Positions 45,339 to 54,741 of a stretch of 64,000 nt of DNA are shown in pieces (position 1 is the stretch's first letter; every line of letters begins with the position of its first letter). A model generated the notes under the pieces. That model was given only the letters and a program-made list of their open reading frames with translations, did no database searches and was not told the DNA's origin. Source of the stretch: Clostridia bacterium (lineage in GTDB: Bacteria; Bacillota; Clostridia; Christensenellales; UBA1242); contig JAEDFU010000005.1 in the NCBI GenBank assembly GCA_016297915.1, forward strand, positions 11,162-75,161. Reading direction: 5' to 3'. Both the position numbers and the translations under genes were made by a program.

Positions 45339-46309
45339 GCATTAAATTTGTCGACGGAGGCAAAGTATATAATGTTGAAACAAATAAGGAATTTGAAGTT
45401 GGCAAGAATGTTGTTGTTGAAAGTATTAGAGGAATAGAGATTGCCAAAACTTGCGAGCCAGCCAAATCTAGTGATGAGGGCGAGATAAAAACATTAATAA
45501 GACTTGCAACCGACGAAGATATCAAAAAAAGCGAAGAACTTGCTCGCAATTGTGAAAAAGTAATCAAGATTACTAATGACCTTATTGCCAAATACAAATT
45601 GGATATGAAACTTGTCGATGTTCAATTTACTCTTGACGGTGGCAAGGTTATTATCAATTATGTATGCGAGGATAGGGTCGACTTTAGAGAACTTGTCAAG
45701 GATTTGGCTAGTACTCTCAAACTTAGGATTGAGCTTAGACAAATTGGCATTAGAGACCAAGCCAAAAAAATTGGTGGAATTGGTTTTTGTGGCAAGGAAT
45801 GTTGTTGCAAAAAGTATCTAAATGACTTTGACAAAGTTAGTATCAAAATGGCCAAAACCCAAGGGCTTTCTCTAAATCCGTCTAAGATAAGTGGAATTTG
45901 CGGAAGGCTCATGTGTTGTTTGAGTTACGAAAACGAATTTTATAGCGAAGTTGCTGTCAAAATGCCAAAACTCAATTCCAAAGTTAAGACTCCAGACGGC
46001 ACAGGAACAGTCATATACAATAACTTGCTCAAACAAACTGTAACTGTTAGAATTGAAAACGAGAACGAGACCAAGGTTAACGAATATTCGCTCGAAAACA
46101 TTATAGTTATCCCTAAGGAAAATGTGCAGGCTGAGCCAAAGAGACAAAATGATTTCAAAAAAGAAAAGTCAGATAAAAATCTTGAACAAAAGTCCCAAGC
46201 ACAAACTCCAAGTCTTGACAAAGTCCAAAAAGACCAATCTCAGCCAAAACATAATAAGAAAAAATTTAAAAAGTTCAAAAAACATGAAAACGATTCTAAA
46301 GCCGAATGA
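45326..46309 (+). CDS. ricT: PSP1-domain protein RicT (YaaT)
   Basis: A 327-residue PSP1 protein. In Bacillus, RicT with RicA and RicF forms an iron-sulfur complex that assists RNase Y and the Spo0A phosphorelay. The cysteine set GFCGKECCCKKYL and ICGRLMCCLSYE is intact. The middle has VQFTLDGGKVIINYV and DFRELVKDLASTLKLRIELRQIG split over two blocks. The last ~70 residues are a Lys/Gln-rich tail overlapping the next gene. GGAGG in the holB end serves as ribosome site. Confidence 0.92.
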   Translation: MSKIGIKFVDGGKVYNVETNKEFEVGKNVVVESIRGIEIAKTCEPAKSSDEGEIKTLIRLATDEDIKKSEELARNCEKVIKITNDLIAKYKLDMKLVDVQFTLDGGKVIINYVCEDRVDFRELVKDLASTLKLRIELRQIGIRDQAKKIGGIGFCGKECCCKKYLNDFDKVSIKMAKTQGLSLNPSKISGICGRLMCCLSYENEFYSEVAVKMPKLNSKVKTPDGTGTVIYNNLLKQTVTVRIENENETKVNEYSLENIIVIPKENVQAEPKRQNDFKKEKSDKNLEQKSQAQTPSLDKVQKDQSQPKHNKKKFKKFKKHENDSKAE

Positions 46310-46952
46310 AAAATTAGAAGATTTGCAACTCAATAATCTATACATAATTCAAAGCGATTTGGAGTATAGATTTACATCCGATGCAGTTGCTCTTGCCAAC
46401 TTTGTGCATGTAAGCAATTTTGGCAGAGTGGTGGATTTGTGTAGCGGTAGCGGAGTTGTTGGAATTTTGGTCAATGCCAAAAATAGAGTCAAAGATGTAA
46501 CTCTTGTCGAAATCCAACAAACTCTTGCGGATATGTCGCTTAGGTCTTGTCAGTATAATAAATTAGACAATATCCGTGTGGTCAATCAAAAACTTCAGGG
46601 TATTTCAAAAGTTATAGGTGAGGGCGTGTATGATGTAGTGGCATGCAATCCGCCCTATCAAAAACAAAACTCGACCTTGTTACTATCCGAAAAACCAAAT
46701 ATTGCAATTTGCAAGCATGAAATAATGGTTACTCTAGAGGAAATTATTTTGGAAGCTGGCAAACTTCTCAAATTTGGCGGAAGTTTTTTCACAGTCAACA
46801 AAGAAGATAGACTGGTGGATATTATTTGTCTTTGCCGAAAGTATAATTTGGAGACCAAAGAAATCAAGGTGATTAAGTCCACAAAAGGCTCAAATATTGT
46901 GCTTGTCAAAGCAAAAAAAGGAGGAAAAAGCGGAGTCAAAATCTCGCTTTGA
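46284..46952 (+). CDS. trmN6: tRNA1(Val) adenine-N6 methyltransferase-like (YabB)
   Basis: A 222-residue class I SAM methyltransferase. Motif I is VVDLCSGSGVVGILV, and ACNPPYQK is the NPPY motif of N6-adenine methyltransferases. YabB/TrmN6 modifies A37 of tRNA(Val). The start at ATG 46284 begins MKTILKPNEKLEDLQ, as in the family; upstream codons are the shadow of the ricT tail, which it overlaps by 26 bases. rsmI follows after six bases. Confidence 0.87.
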   Translation: MKTILKPNEKLEDLQLNNLYIIQSDLEYRFTSDAVALANFVHVSNFGRVVDLCSGSGVVGILVNAKNRVKDVTLVEIQQTLADMSLRSCQYNKLDNIRVVNQKLQGISKVIGEGVYDVVACNPPYQKQNSTLLLSEKPNIAICKHEIMVTLEEIILEAGKLLKFGGSFFTVNKEDRLVDIICLCRKYNLETKEIKVIKSTKGSNIVLVKAKKGGKSGVKISL

Positions 46953-46958
46953 AAAAAT

Positions 46959-47750
46959 ATGCTATATATTGTTGCAACACCTATTGGCAATCTAAAGGAA
47001 ATAACAGATAGAGCAATTGAGACTTTGAATTCTGTTGATTATATATTGTGCGAGGACACAAGAACTAGCACCACACTCCTTAATGCTTACGATATCAAAA
47101 AACCACTAAAATCATATCATAAATTTAACGAGACTAAGGTTGCCCCAAGCATTATAGATGACCTAAAAAATGGCAAGGATATTGCCCTTATATCCGATGC
47201 TGGAACTCCAGGAATTAGCGATCCGGGACAAATTCTTATAAGGCTTGCAATAGATAATGACATAGATTATACAGTTGTATCGGGAGCGAGTGCTCTTATT
47301 AATGCTTTTGTTTTGAGTGGATTTGATACTCCTTTTACTTTTGTTGGCTTTTTGCCGGATAATAACACTAAGCGAAAAGAACTTTTGGCTGACCTTAAAT
47401 CGATTAATTCAACACTTATATTCTACTGCTCTCCACATTCTATCACCGATGACCTTGCAGATATGTTTCAAGGCCTAGGGGATAGAAGAATTTGCGTTGT
47501 AAGAGAGATTAGCAAAAAATTTGAAGAAAAGACTTTCTGCACACTTAGTGAAGGCTACAAGGGACTTGTAAAGGGTGAATTTGTAGTTGTAGTAGACAAA
47601 CCTCAAAAGGAAAATTCAGCAACCGATTTGGACGAGGACTTAAAGATTTTGCTTGGAATGGGAATATCCAAAATGGACGCAAGCAAAGTCTTGGCAAAAG
47701 CAAGAGGACTCAAAAAAAATGATGTCTACAAAAACACATTTGAAAATTGA
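46959..47750 (+). CDS. rsmI: 16S rRNA (cytidine1402-2'-O)-methyltransferase
   Basis: A 263-residue tetrapyrrole-methylase-fold enzyme that 2'-O-methylates C1402 in the ribosomal P site. LYIVATPIGNLKEITDRA, CEDTRTSTTLL, ALISDAGTPGISDPG and SGASALINAFVLSG are family blocks, and VREISKKFEE follows. Length is slightly short of the ~280 usual. It ends the holB cluster at a strong terminator. Confidence 0.94.
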   Translation: MLYIVATPIGNLKEITDRAIETLNSVDYILCEDTRTSTTLLNAYDIKKPLKSYHKFNETKVAPSIIDDLKNGKDIALISDAGTPGISDPGQILIRLAIDNDIDYTVVSGASALINAFVLSGFDTPFTFVGFLPDNNTKRKELLADLKSINSTLIFYCSPHSITDDLADMFQGLGDRRICVVREISKKFEEKTFCTLSEGYKGLVKGEFVVVVDKPQKENSATDLDEDLKILLGMGISKMDASKVLAKARGLKKNDVYKNTFEN

Positions 47751-47804
47751 ATTTGAGTTTTGCCCAAAAATAGATAAAAACAATAATGCCGATTGATGAT
47801 AAAT

Positions 47805-47833
47805 AAAAAGACCTATATATCTAGGTCTTTTTT
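47805..47833. terminator. Bidirectional terminator after rsmI
   Basis: AAAAAGACCTA (47805-47815) pairs with TAGGTCTTTTT (47822-47832), T's following, between convergent genes. Confidence 0.9.
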
Positions 47834-49072
47834 CTATTTTGTTGTTTCCAAAAATCCGTCAAATTGGTGTTCTTTTGCCTCTTGTCTTATTCTATTTTGA
47901 GTGCTCATTTTTTCACGCGAGTACTCTTGCATTTCGTCAATGGTTTTTAATGCTTTTTGTCCAAACAAAAATTGAATATTTGATCTTTGGGTTTCGGTTA
48001 ATTCAATTGGTGTTACATAAAGCATACGCATAAACTCCGAAAATTCGGCAGATGCCTCAGCGTTTTTGCTATAAGACTCAATGTAACTATCTACTAGTTT
48101 GTGTGCAAACTGGTCGTCATAAGATATTTCAAGCGATTGACAGAGTATTGTAAATAACTTGTAAGGTTGTTTTTTGCAAATCTGCAAATATTGTTTGTGA
48201 TCATTTGCATATAAGTCAAGGATGTCAGGATATTTTGCAAGGATACTTTCTCTAAGGTCTTTGACACTACTGCTATAAATCTCGTATTCCTCATCCGAAG
48301 TAGTCTCACTAAGTTCAAGTTTTTCTCTTTCGCTCTCGGTTGTAGCTTCTAGTTGTTTATTATATATTTCTTTTAATTTTTTATTGCTTAGGTGTAAGTC
48401 AGGATTATTTATAAAATCAAAAAGCTCAAGAGTTTGTGTTAATGCAAATCCTCTTGCGTCCATTTCAACTTCATCATCATAATAGTCTCTGGCAGCAATC
48501 AAATTGTAATACATGCCTTTGTCATAATATTTGCGATGTGCTGGAGTGTCAGCGCCTTTTGTGGCTTCAAGTTTTTCTTGTTCGGTTAGATTTTTGTAGC
48601 TCAAAGCGGAATTGAGACTATTTAAATTTGTTTGCAAAATAGTTGGATTGAGGGTAAGCCCATCTTTCCTCTTGCCTTTAGCTTGAGCAAAATGTCTAAG
48701 TTCGTGGGCAAGGGTATTAAAGTTGAGAATAATTGCTTGTTGGTCTTGTCCAAAACTAGTAGGCACAAGAATTTCATTGGTGTTAGGATTATATGCTCCA
48801 CTTTCGGCATGTCCAATTTTTGGTGAATATTTAATAGATGGAACTTGTGTGTCGCTATCAAATAGATATTCTTGTTTGAGTTTGTTTATTATGTATTGCT
48901 CAAATAACTTTATGATTTTGTTTGAAGCAAAAAACTCGGAGTTGATATCGTTTGAAAGTTCACAAATAATCTGCCATTCACTGCATGGAGGATTGAGTCC
49001 AATCTTGTAGCCTTGGATATCCAAATTTCTGCCATAAAGTGCATTGTAAAAACTCTCGTAAAAATCCACCAT
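47834..49072 (-). CDS. Unknown protein with HExxH metallopeptidase motif
   Basis: A 412-residue soluble protein without signal peptide. HELRH at residues 123-127, in NTLAHELRHFAQAKGKRK, is a zincin-type HExxH, preceded by GAYNPNTNEILVP, as in metallopeptidases where a beta-strand edge precedes the active helix. DDEVEMDARGFALTQ (~210) offers an acidic third ligand, in an ExxxDA-like setting. The C-terminal ~180 residues are helical and highly charged. No family is recognised; it could be a cytoplasmic protease or a toxin-like effector. It is monocistronic. Confidence 0.7.
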   Translation of the reverse strand: MVDFYESFYNALYGRNLDIQGYKIGLNPPCSEWQIICELSNDINSEFFASNKIIKLFEQYIINKLKQEYLFDSDTQVPSIKYSPKIGHAESGAYNPNTNEILVPTSFGQDQQAIILNFNTLAHELRHFAQAKGKRKDGLTLNPTILQTNLNSLNSALSYKNLTEQEKLEATKGADTPAHRKYYDKGMYYNLIAARDYYDDEVEMDARGFALTQTLELFDFINNPDLHLSNKKLKEIYNKQLEATTESEREKLELSETTSDEEYEIYSSSVKDLRESILAKYPDILDLYANDHKQYLQICKKQPYKLFTILCQSLEISYDDQFAHKLVDSYIESYSKNAEASAEFSEFMRMLYVTPIELTETQRSNIQFLFGQKALKTIDEMQEYSREKMSTQNRIRQEAKEHQFDGFLETTK

Positions 49073-49242
49073 TTGCTCCTTTTGTGTTTTGCCACAAATA
49101 ATTCTTATTATATTAATTATAAAAAATTATGCATCACAAGTCAATAACAAACTGAAATTTATTGTGTTTTATGGGCTATTTAAGTTTTAAAAAAATATTT
49201 TTTATTGTACAATATAAAAAAATAATTTAAGGGGTTACATTT

Positions 49243-50100
49243 ATGAAACTTATCAAAAAATTAATTTGGACTATTTTAATCATTGTCTTAGTTGTGCTTC
49301 TTGTGACTGTTGGCGGATATATCTTTGTTAGAGCAAAATACAACATAGATTTGTATAATTCTGTCAAGGCACTCAAGACTATTAACGAAAAGGTAGATGA
49401 GAGCACAATCGCTCCAAATGCAATTACGAGTTTGGATATCGAAAATGCCAAGGAGCAAACCGACATGTCGGTTCCCGGTCTAATATTTGTCGACGGTGAG
49501 GGCAATTATCACATAAGCATGGGCGGAACATTATCGCCTATGACTGCGTCTATCAAACTTGCAGATAATCAAGTGGCTGCTATTGCCGAAAATATTCTTC
49601 AAAACCAAATGAATGGTGCTATCAAAGTTGGCTCTAATGATGTCAAAGTGAATATTTTGCAAATAAGTTTTTCAAATATCGCAGATGGCGGTGCAACTGT
49701 AAACATGGTTATCAAGCTTGACCTTAAGAACATTAAGCAAAGCATGAACAAGTTTCCTTTTACGCTACTCAAAAAATTCATTCCAGATACACTCTACATA
49801 TCTTCGACATTTAATGTAAGTAAGACCGGAAATGCGTTTGAATACACTGTGTCACACAACAAACTTACTCTCAATAAACTCACAGCAGAGGAAACTGCGG
49901 ACACATTCAAGACACTTGATGTTATTGCCAAAGTTGGCAGTGTTGAGAACTTTAATAAGAACTTGGGAACAATGTTTATGGACGCACTTGTAGGCACCGA
50001 AAGTAGCAATGGTCTAGCGTACTCACTCAAAGCACTAGGTGCAACTGATTATACTTTTGAAACTATTTCAAATATAAATTATTTTGTTGTTCAAATATAA
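49243..50100 (+). CDS. Membrane-anchored extracellular protein, unknown
   Basis: A 285-residue protein with one N-terminal membrane segment (about 8-30) and a ~250-residue domain outside. The domain alternates beta-strands (GNYHISMGGTLSPMT, VKVNILQISFSNI, ATVNMVIKLDLKNI) and may be a lipid- or sterol-binding-like beta fold, which is a guess. No lipobox is present. AAGGGG precedes the ATG. It is followed 12 bases later by an ABC-2 exporter, so it may be an accessory subunit. Confidence 0.68.
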   Translation: MKLIKKLIWTILIIVLVVLLVTVGGYIFVRAKYNIDLYNSVKALKTINEKVDESTIAPNAITSLDIENAKEQTDMSVPGLIFVDGEGNYHISMGGTLSPMTASIKLADNQVAAIAENILQNQMNGAIKVGSNDVKVNILQISFSNIADGGATVNMVIKLDLKNIKQSMNKFPFTLLKKFIPDTLYISSTFNVSKTGNAFEYTVSHNKLTLNKLTAEETADTFKTLDVIAKVGSVENFNKNLGTMFMDALVGTESSNGLAYSLKALGATDYTFETISNINYFVVQI

Positions 50101-50111
50101 AAGAGGTAAAA

Positions 50112-51020
50112 TTGGAAAACATAATCGAAATTAGCAATTTAAGCAAGTCCTACGACAAATTAAAAGCCGTAGATGACTTGTCCTTTGCTGTAAAAAAAGG
50201 ACAACTCTTTGCTTTTCTTGGTGAAAATGGTGCAGGCAAAAGTACAACTATTTCTATAATGTGTGGCACTTTAAAAAAAGACCAAGGAAAGATTGTGATA
50301 AATGGGCTCAGTCTAGACACTGATTTAGAAAAAATCTCTGCTCAAATTGGGGTAGTGTTTCAAAACTCAGTACTAGACGGTGTTCTTTCGGTCAAAGACA
50401 ATTTGTATTTAAGGGCGTCTCTGTATGGAATTGTTGGTGTTCAAGCCAAGGAGCGTGTTAAGTATCTAGCAAAGGTTTTGGACTTTGAGGATTTGCTAAA
50501 TAAGACTGTAAACAAATTATCTGGTGGACAGCGTAGGCGAATTGATGTTGCAAGAGCTCTCATCCATAACCCAAAAATTCTAATACTAGACGAGCCAACC
50601 ACTGGTCTTGACCCACACACTCGCAGAACACTCTGGAGTGTAATTGAAAATTTGCGAAAAAAAGAAAAAATAACAGTATTTCTTACTACTCACTACATGG
50701 AAGAGACAGCAGATGCAGACTATGTAGTAATACTTGAAAAAGGCAAAATTTCTGCTGAGGGCACACCTCTTGAACTTAAAAACAAGTACACAGGAGACTT
50801 TGTAACTGTTTATCATGCAAGTGAGAGCAAAATCAAAAAACTGGGTCTTAAGTATGAGGTTTTGCCTGATGCTATAAGAATATCTGTGCCAAATACAAAT
50901 TCTGCCAAGGAACTTATTATCAAACATCCCGAACTTTTTGAGGATTTTGAGATAACCAAAGGCAAAATGGATGATGTATTTTTGTCTGTAACTGGCAAAA
51001 AATTGGAGGAGACATTATGA
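50112..51020 (+). CDS. ABC-2-type exporter ATPase
   Basis: A 302-residue ATP-binding protein. Walker A is GENGAGKST, signature KLSGGQRRR, Walker B ILILDEPTTGLDPHTRR, and switch TTHYMEE. Residues ~225-300 form the C-terminal extension of DrrA/NatA-type exporters. The start is TTG at 50112 with AGAGG upstream. It overlaps the permease gene by four bases (ATGA). The substrate (drug, peptide or polysaccharide) is unknown. Confidence 0.9.
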   Translation: MENIIEISNLSKSYDKLKAVDDLSFAVKKGQLFAFLGENGAGKSTTISIMCGTLKKDQGKIVINGLSLDTDLEKISAQIGVVFQNSVLDGVLSVKDNLYLRASLYGIVGVQAKERVKYLAKVLDFEDLLNKTVNKLSGGQRRRIDVARALIHNPKILILDEPTTGLDPHTRRTLWSVIENLRKKEKITVFLTTHYMEETADADYVVILEKGKISAEGTPLELKNKYTGDFVTVYHASESKIKKLGLKYEVLPDAIRISVPNTNSAKELIIKHPELFEDFEITKGKMDDVFLSVTGKKLEETL

Positions 51021-51919
51021 GTACTTTTTGTATGTTAACCAAGCGAAACATCAAAGTCTTTTTCAAAGACAAAGGAATGTTCTTTACTTCTCTTATCACT
51101 CCAATAATTTTGCTTGTACTCTATGTGACATTTCTTGCAAAAATATATCGAGATAGTTTTGCATCCAACCTCCCTCAAGGCTTTGAGCTATCTCAAGGAG
51201 TGATTGACGGAACTGTTGGCGGGCAACTTTTTTCGTCACTTCTTGCGGTCGTGTGTGTAACAGTTGCATTTTGTTCAAATTTACTTATGGTTCAAGACAA
51301 GATAAATGGTGCACGAAAGGACTTTTTGGTAACCCCAGTCAAAAGATACAAACTTGCCTTGTCTTATTACTTTGGCTCACTACTTACTACTCTTATAATT
51401 TGCATAGTTGCAACTTTGGCATGCTTTGTATATCTTGCATTTGCTGGTTGGTTTTTGAGTTTTGGAGATATTGTTTTGATACTAGTGGATGTAATACTCC
51501 TTACTATGTTTGGCGTAGCATTTTCCTCGATTATCAATATATTTCTATCGACCAACGGTCAAGCATCTGCAGTGGGCACAGTTGTTAGTGCCGGTTATGG
51601 CTTTATTTGCGGAGCGTACATGCCAATATCTCAATTTGGAATAGGGCTTCAAAGAATACTTATGTTCTTTCCGGGGACATATGGCACTTCGCTTATCCGA
51701 AAGCACTCTCTAGCAGGTGTATACAAACAAATGGCAAAAGAAGGAATCCCAGCAGATGTAATTGAAAGGATTAAGGATAGCATTGATTGCAATATATACT
51801 TTTTTGGCAAGCAAGTCTCAATAGGCGCTATGTATGGCGTGATTATAGGTTCAATTGCGGTACTGCTAGGTGTGTATGTTTTGATTATGTACTTGCGTTC
51901 AAAAAAGAACAAAGCATAA
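51017..51919 (+). CDS. ABC-2-type exporter permease
   Basis: A 300-residue permease with six hydrophobic segments (~20-40, 75-95, 115-145, 150-175, 185-205, 262-285). KVFFKDKGMFFTSLITPIIL and the pattern of a large first outer loop (FASNLPQGFELSQGV) fit the ABC-2 family. Translationally coupled to its ATPase; the complex probably exports a small hydrophobic compound or peptide. Confidence 0.88.
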   Translation: MSTFCMLTKRNIKVFFKDKGMFFTSLITPIILLVLYVTFLAKIYRDSFASNLPQGFELSQGVIDGTVGGQLFSSLLAVVCVTVAFCSNLLMVQDKINGARKDFLVTPVKRYKLALSYYFGSLLTTLIICIVATLACFVYLAFAGWFLSFGDIVLILVDVILLTMFGVAFSSIINIFLSTNGQASAVGTVVSAGYGFICGAYMPISQFGIGLQRILMFFPGTYGTSLIRKHSLAGVYKQMAKEGIPADVIERIKDSIDCNIYFFGKQVSIGAMYGVIIGSIAVLLGVYVLIMYLRSKKNKA

Positions 51920-51928
51920 AATAGATAT

Positions 51929-51985
51929 AAAAAACGAAAGTTAAGTTTGAGATTGTAATAGTCTCAAAAATACTTTCGTTTTTTT
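51929..51985 (+). terminator. Terminator after the ABC-2 operon
   Basis: AAAAAACGAAAGT (51929-51941) pairs with ACTTTCGTTTTTT (51972-51984); the loop itself contains GAGAC-like TTTGAGA/TCTCAAA pairing. It also serves the convergent minus-strand gene. Confidence 0.85.
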
Positions 51986-51999
51986 TAGTATTTCAATTA

Positions 52000-53028
52000 T
52001 TAAAATAGTACTGGTAGTTTTGGTATAAATATAACGCCAGCAACTATGACAGCACAGATTGACATCATAAGTACAGCACCTGCGGCAATGTCTTTGGTCT
52101 TTCGGATTTTTTCGTCGGTCTCAAGCGTAATTCTATCGCAGGCGTTTTCGATTGCAGTATTGACCATTTCAAGAGAAACCACCAAAAAGCACATTATAGC
52201 AAGTATTGCCCATTCTACAAAGGTGCATCTCAAAAATACAGCAAACATTACAACCAACATTCCACAAGCAAATTGAATAAGCAAGTTGTTTTCGTCCTTG
52301 ATACTCTGTACAATGCCTCTTAGTGCGTACTTAAATCCTCCAAGAAAGGAGTGTTTTTTGTACTCGGTTGTAGGCTCGCCATAGAGGAACGAGTTGCGGT
52401 CGAGAATGTAAGTAAAGACTATCATGTATACAATTGTAATAAGTATTCCGCCAATAATGTCAGACAAATAGTGCACGCCAAGATAAATTCGGCTAAAACA
52501 TATAAGTGCCATAAACATAGCAATTACAATCGACGATAGTGCCTTGGTAGATCTTTTTGTGTCAGTGGATTTCCAAATTAAGTATATCAAAAACCCATAA
52601 AAAGTAATAGCAAACATAGCATGACCGCTAGGGAAACTATAACCGGGCTCAAAAATTAGGCTTTGCGAGATATCTGGTCTGGTTCTGCGGAAAATGTATT
52701 TAAGTGACAAATTAAGCAGTGCCGTCAACCCCATATTCAAAAACATTGCAAAACTATGTTGCTTGTTAATCTTGCGTGTAAACATCAAAACTAATGCGAT
52801 AAACGCCATAATAAATGGATTGCATAAGTTGGTAATCACTTTGAATACAAATGTTAGTGGTTTTGACCTAATTGACAATGCAAAATTATATAGTGCCGTA
52901 TCCATTTCAAGGATTTTGTTGTACATTATATCCTCACCAATAAGAATAAAACAAATTATCATGGCAAGCATCAATATAATTGTTATTGTGTACAAGACTA
53001 TTTTTTTTGCGTCTTTTGTTTTTTGCAT
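52000..53028 (-). CDS. PAP2 phosphatase-DgkA kinase fusion
   Basis: A 342-residue membrane protein. The N-terminal ~225 residues are a PAP2 lipid phosphatase with all three motifs: KYIFRRTRP, PSGH in YSFPSGHAMFA, and SRIYLGVHYLSD. The C-terminal ~110 residues are a DgkA/undecaprenol kinase unit with FKYALRGI, ENNLLIQF and EMVNTAIENACDRI. Opposing activities on lipid-linked phosphates (undecaprenyl phosphates or diacylglycerol) are thus fused. The start at 53028 has GGAGG upstream and overlaps the preceding stop (TAATG). Confidence 0.88.
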   Translation of the reverse strand: MQKTKDAKKIVLYTITIILMLAMIICFILIGEDIMYNKILEMDTALYNFALSIRSKPLTFVFKVITNLCNPFIMAFIALVLMFTRKINKQHSFAMFLNMGLTALLNLSLKYIFRRTRPDISQSLIFEPGYSFPSGHAMFAITFYGFLIYLIWKSTDTKRSTKALSSIVIAMFMALICFSRIYLGVHYLSDIIGGILITIVYMIVFTYILDRNSFLYGEPTTEYKKHSFLGGFKYALRGIVQSIKDENNLLIQFACGMLVVMFAVFLRCTFVEWAILAIMCFLVVSLEMVNTAIENACDRITLETDEKIRKTKDIAAGAVLMMSICAVIVAGVIFIPKLPVLF

Positions 53029-53873
53029 TATTTTTCCTCCAAATATTTTGTCCACGACGGACTGATTTGCAAATGAACATCATTAAGATAACTCAAATTT
53101 CCAGTTATATCAAAGTCTAATTTGTAAGCTGTAAGAAAGTAACCTTTGTATTTATCTATAGTTATCGTTTGGCGATTGTATTTTGTGTCGTTAACGATAG
53201 GGTGTCCTAGATAATTACAATGCGCTCTTATTTGATGTGTTCTTCCAGTGTGAAGTGTGACTTGGAGTATGGTTAAATCTTTTAACTTTTTGATTATGTC
53301 AAATTCGGTCACAATCTCTTTGTAGCCGTCTTTTTCGGTAGCGGAGATGTCTACAAGGGCTTTGTTTGCATTTTTGAATAAATAAGCCTTTTGTATTCCT
53401 AATTTTTCAAAATCTCCAGTCACTGCGGTTATGTAAGTTTTGTTAATTTGCCTTTGTCTAAATACTTTTTCAAATTCTCTAGCGATGTCGGTGCTTTTTG
53501 CAAGGATTACAAGCCCCTCGGTTAATCTATCTAGCCTATGCACGATTGTTGCATTTTTGTCCTTGAATATTTCCTCAAGAGAGTAGGTGTTGTCACTGCT
53601 TTTGTCCCTAGTTGCACACTCAATGCCTGCAGGCTTGTTTACAATAAGAATATTTTCATCTTCGTACACAATAGGAACGCTAGGAATGCTTGTTTTGGTC
53701 ATATAGAGTTCCACTTGATCCATGGGCTTGATATTAATATTTTGCTTGACTCTCTTGCCGTTGACTTTGACATCGCCTTTTCGCAAGAGCTTTTGAGCGG
53801 ATGCAAAACTTAGTCCTTGGACATTGTGTATCAAAAACTTTATTAATTTTTCATTTGTCTTAGATATAATCAT
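53028..53873 (-). CDS. RluA-family pseudouridine synthase
   Basis: A 281-residue enzyme. An S4 RNA-binding domain at ~10-70 (FASAQKLLRKGDVKVNGKRV) precedes the catalytic domain with VHRLDRLTEGLVILAKS, whose Asp is the nucleophile; the usual TSG is TEG. HTGRTHQIRAHCNYLGHPI is the second signature. It isomerises uridine in rRNA or tRNA; the site cannot be told from sequence. ATG at 53873 is preferred over an in-frame start five codons earlier. It is coupled to the PAP2-DgkA gene. Confidence 0.9.
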   Translation of the reverse strand: MIISKTNEKLIKFLIHNVQGLSFASAQKLLRKGDVKVNGKRVKQNINIKPMDQVELYMTKTSIPSVPIVYEDENILIVNKPAGIECATRDKSSDNTYSLEEIFKDKNATIVHRLDRLTEGLVILAKSTDIAREFEKVFRQRQINKTYITAVTGDFEKLGIQKAYLFKNANKALVDISATEKDGYKEIVTEFDIIKKLKDLTILQVTLHTGRTHQIRAHCNYLGHPIVNDTKYNRQTITIDKYKGYFLTAYKLDFDITGNLSYLNDVHLQISPSWTKYLEEK

Positions 53874-54012
53874 AATACTCCATTGCAACTTTCGAATTCA
53901 TGTTAATTTTAGCACAAGTTTGCTAATTTTCAAATTATCTTTTTGTAAATTCACTAGTATTTTTGACCAAATTGTTGTATAATCGAACTGTAAATAACTT
54001 TAAGGAGAAAAA

Positions 54013-54741
54013 ATGCTAAAATTAGATAATGTTTGTTATGCTGTGGATGAAAACGGCAAGCAAAAATATATACTAAAAAATATCAACCTTGAGATTGGCG
54101 ACAATGAGACTATCGTAATCACTGGACACAATGGTTCTGGCAAAAGTACTCTCATGAAGATTATCATGGGCATAATTCCAGTAACATCAGGCAAGATTTA
54201 TTTTGATGGTGTCAATATTACAGATATGACAATCACAGATAGAGCCAAACTCGGAATTGCATATTCATTTCAAACACCAGTTAGGTTCAAAGGACTCAAA
54301 GTCAAAGATTTGCTAACTACTGCCCAAAAAACTAATTCAAAACTTATGGAAGTATGTAATTATTTGAGTAAAGTTGGCTTGTGTGCAAGAAACTATATAG
54401 ATAGACCACTAGACGATAGCCTCTCTGGTGGAGAACTCAAACGAATTGAGATTGCAACAACTCTAGCTAGGGGCGCTAGATTTAATATGTTTGATGAGCC
54501 TGAGGCAGGCATAGACTTGTGGAGCTTTGACGGACTAATATCTGCATTCAGTGAGAGTTTGGAAAAGAATAAATGCACTAATATAATTATATCTCATCAG
54601 GAAAAAATCCTTGGCATTGCAGATAAAATTGTTGTCATGGATAGTTCCAAGATAACAATGTTAGGCACTAGAGAAGAAATTATGCCAAGTATTAAGTCTA
54701 GTAGGGTTTGTAGCAAACTAAAGGGGGATATGTATGAATAA
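54013..54741 (+). CDS. SufC-like Fe-S assembly ATPase
   Basis: A 242-residue ABC ATPase of the SufC type. GHNGSGKST (Walker A), LSGGELKRIEI (signature) and FNMFDEPEAGIDLWSFD (Walker B, with SufC-like DEPEAGID) are visible. It works with a SufB-like scaffold in iron-sulfur cluster assembly. It is followed by one SufB/D-like gene overlapping by eight bases; no sufS, sufU or sufD lies nearby. This two-gene arrangement resembles the reported minimal SMS system (SmsC/SmsB). AAGGAG precedes the ATG. Confidence 0.87.
   Translation: MLKLDNVCYAVDENGKQKYILKNINLEIGDNETIVITGHNGSGKSTLMKIIMGIIPVTSGKIYFDGVNITDMTITDRAKLGIAYSFQTPVRFKGLKVKDLLTTAQKTNSKLMEVCNYLSKVGLCARNYIDRPLDDSLSGGELKRIEIATTLARGARFNMFDEPEAGIDLWSFDGLISAFSESLEKNKCTNIIISHQEKILGIADKIVVMDSSKITMLGTREEIMPSIKSSRVCSKLKGDMYE

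Noticed and set aside
46122..46283. Longer start for trmN6
   Set aside because: These codons are a frame-shifted reading of the Lys-rich ricT tail; the family begins at the ATG at 46284.
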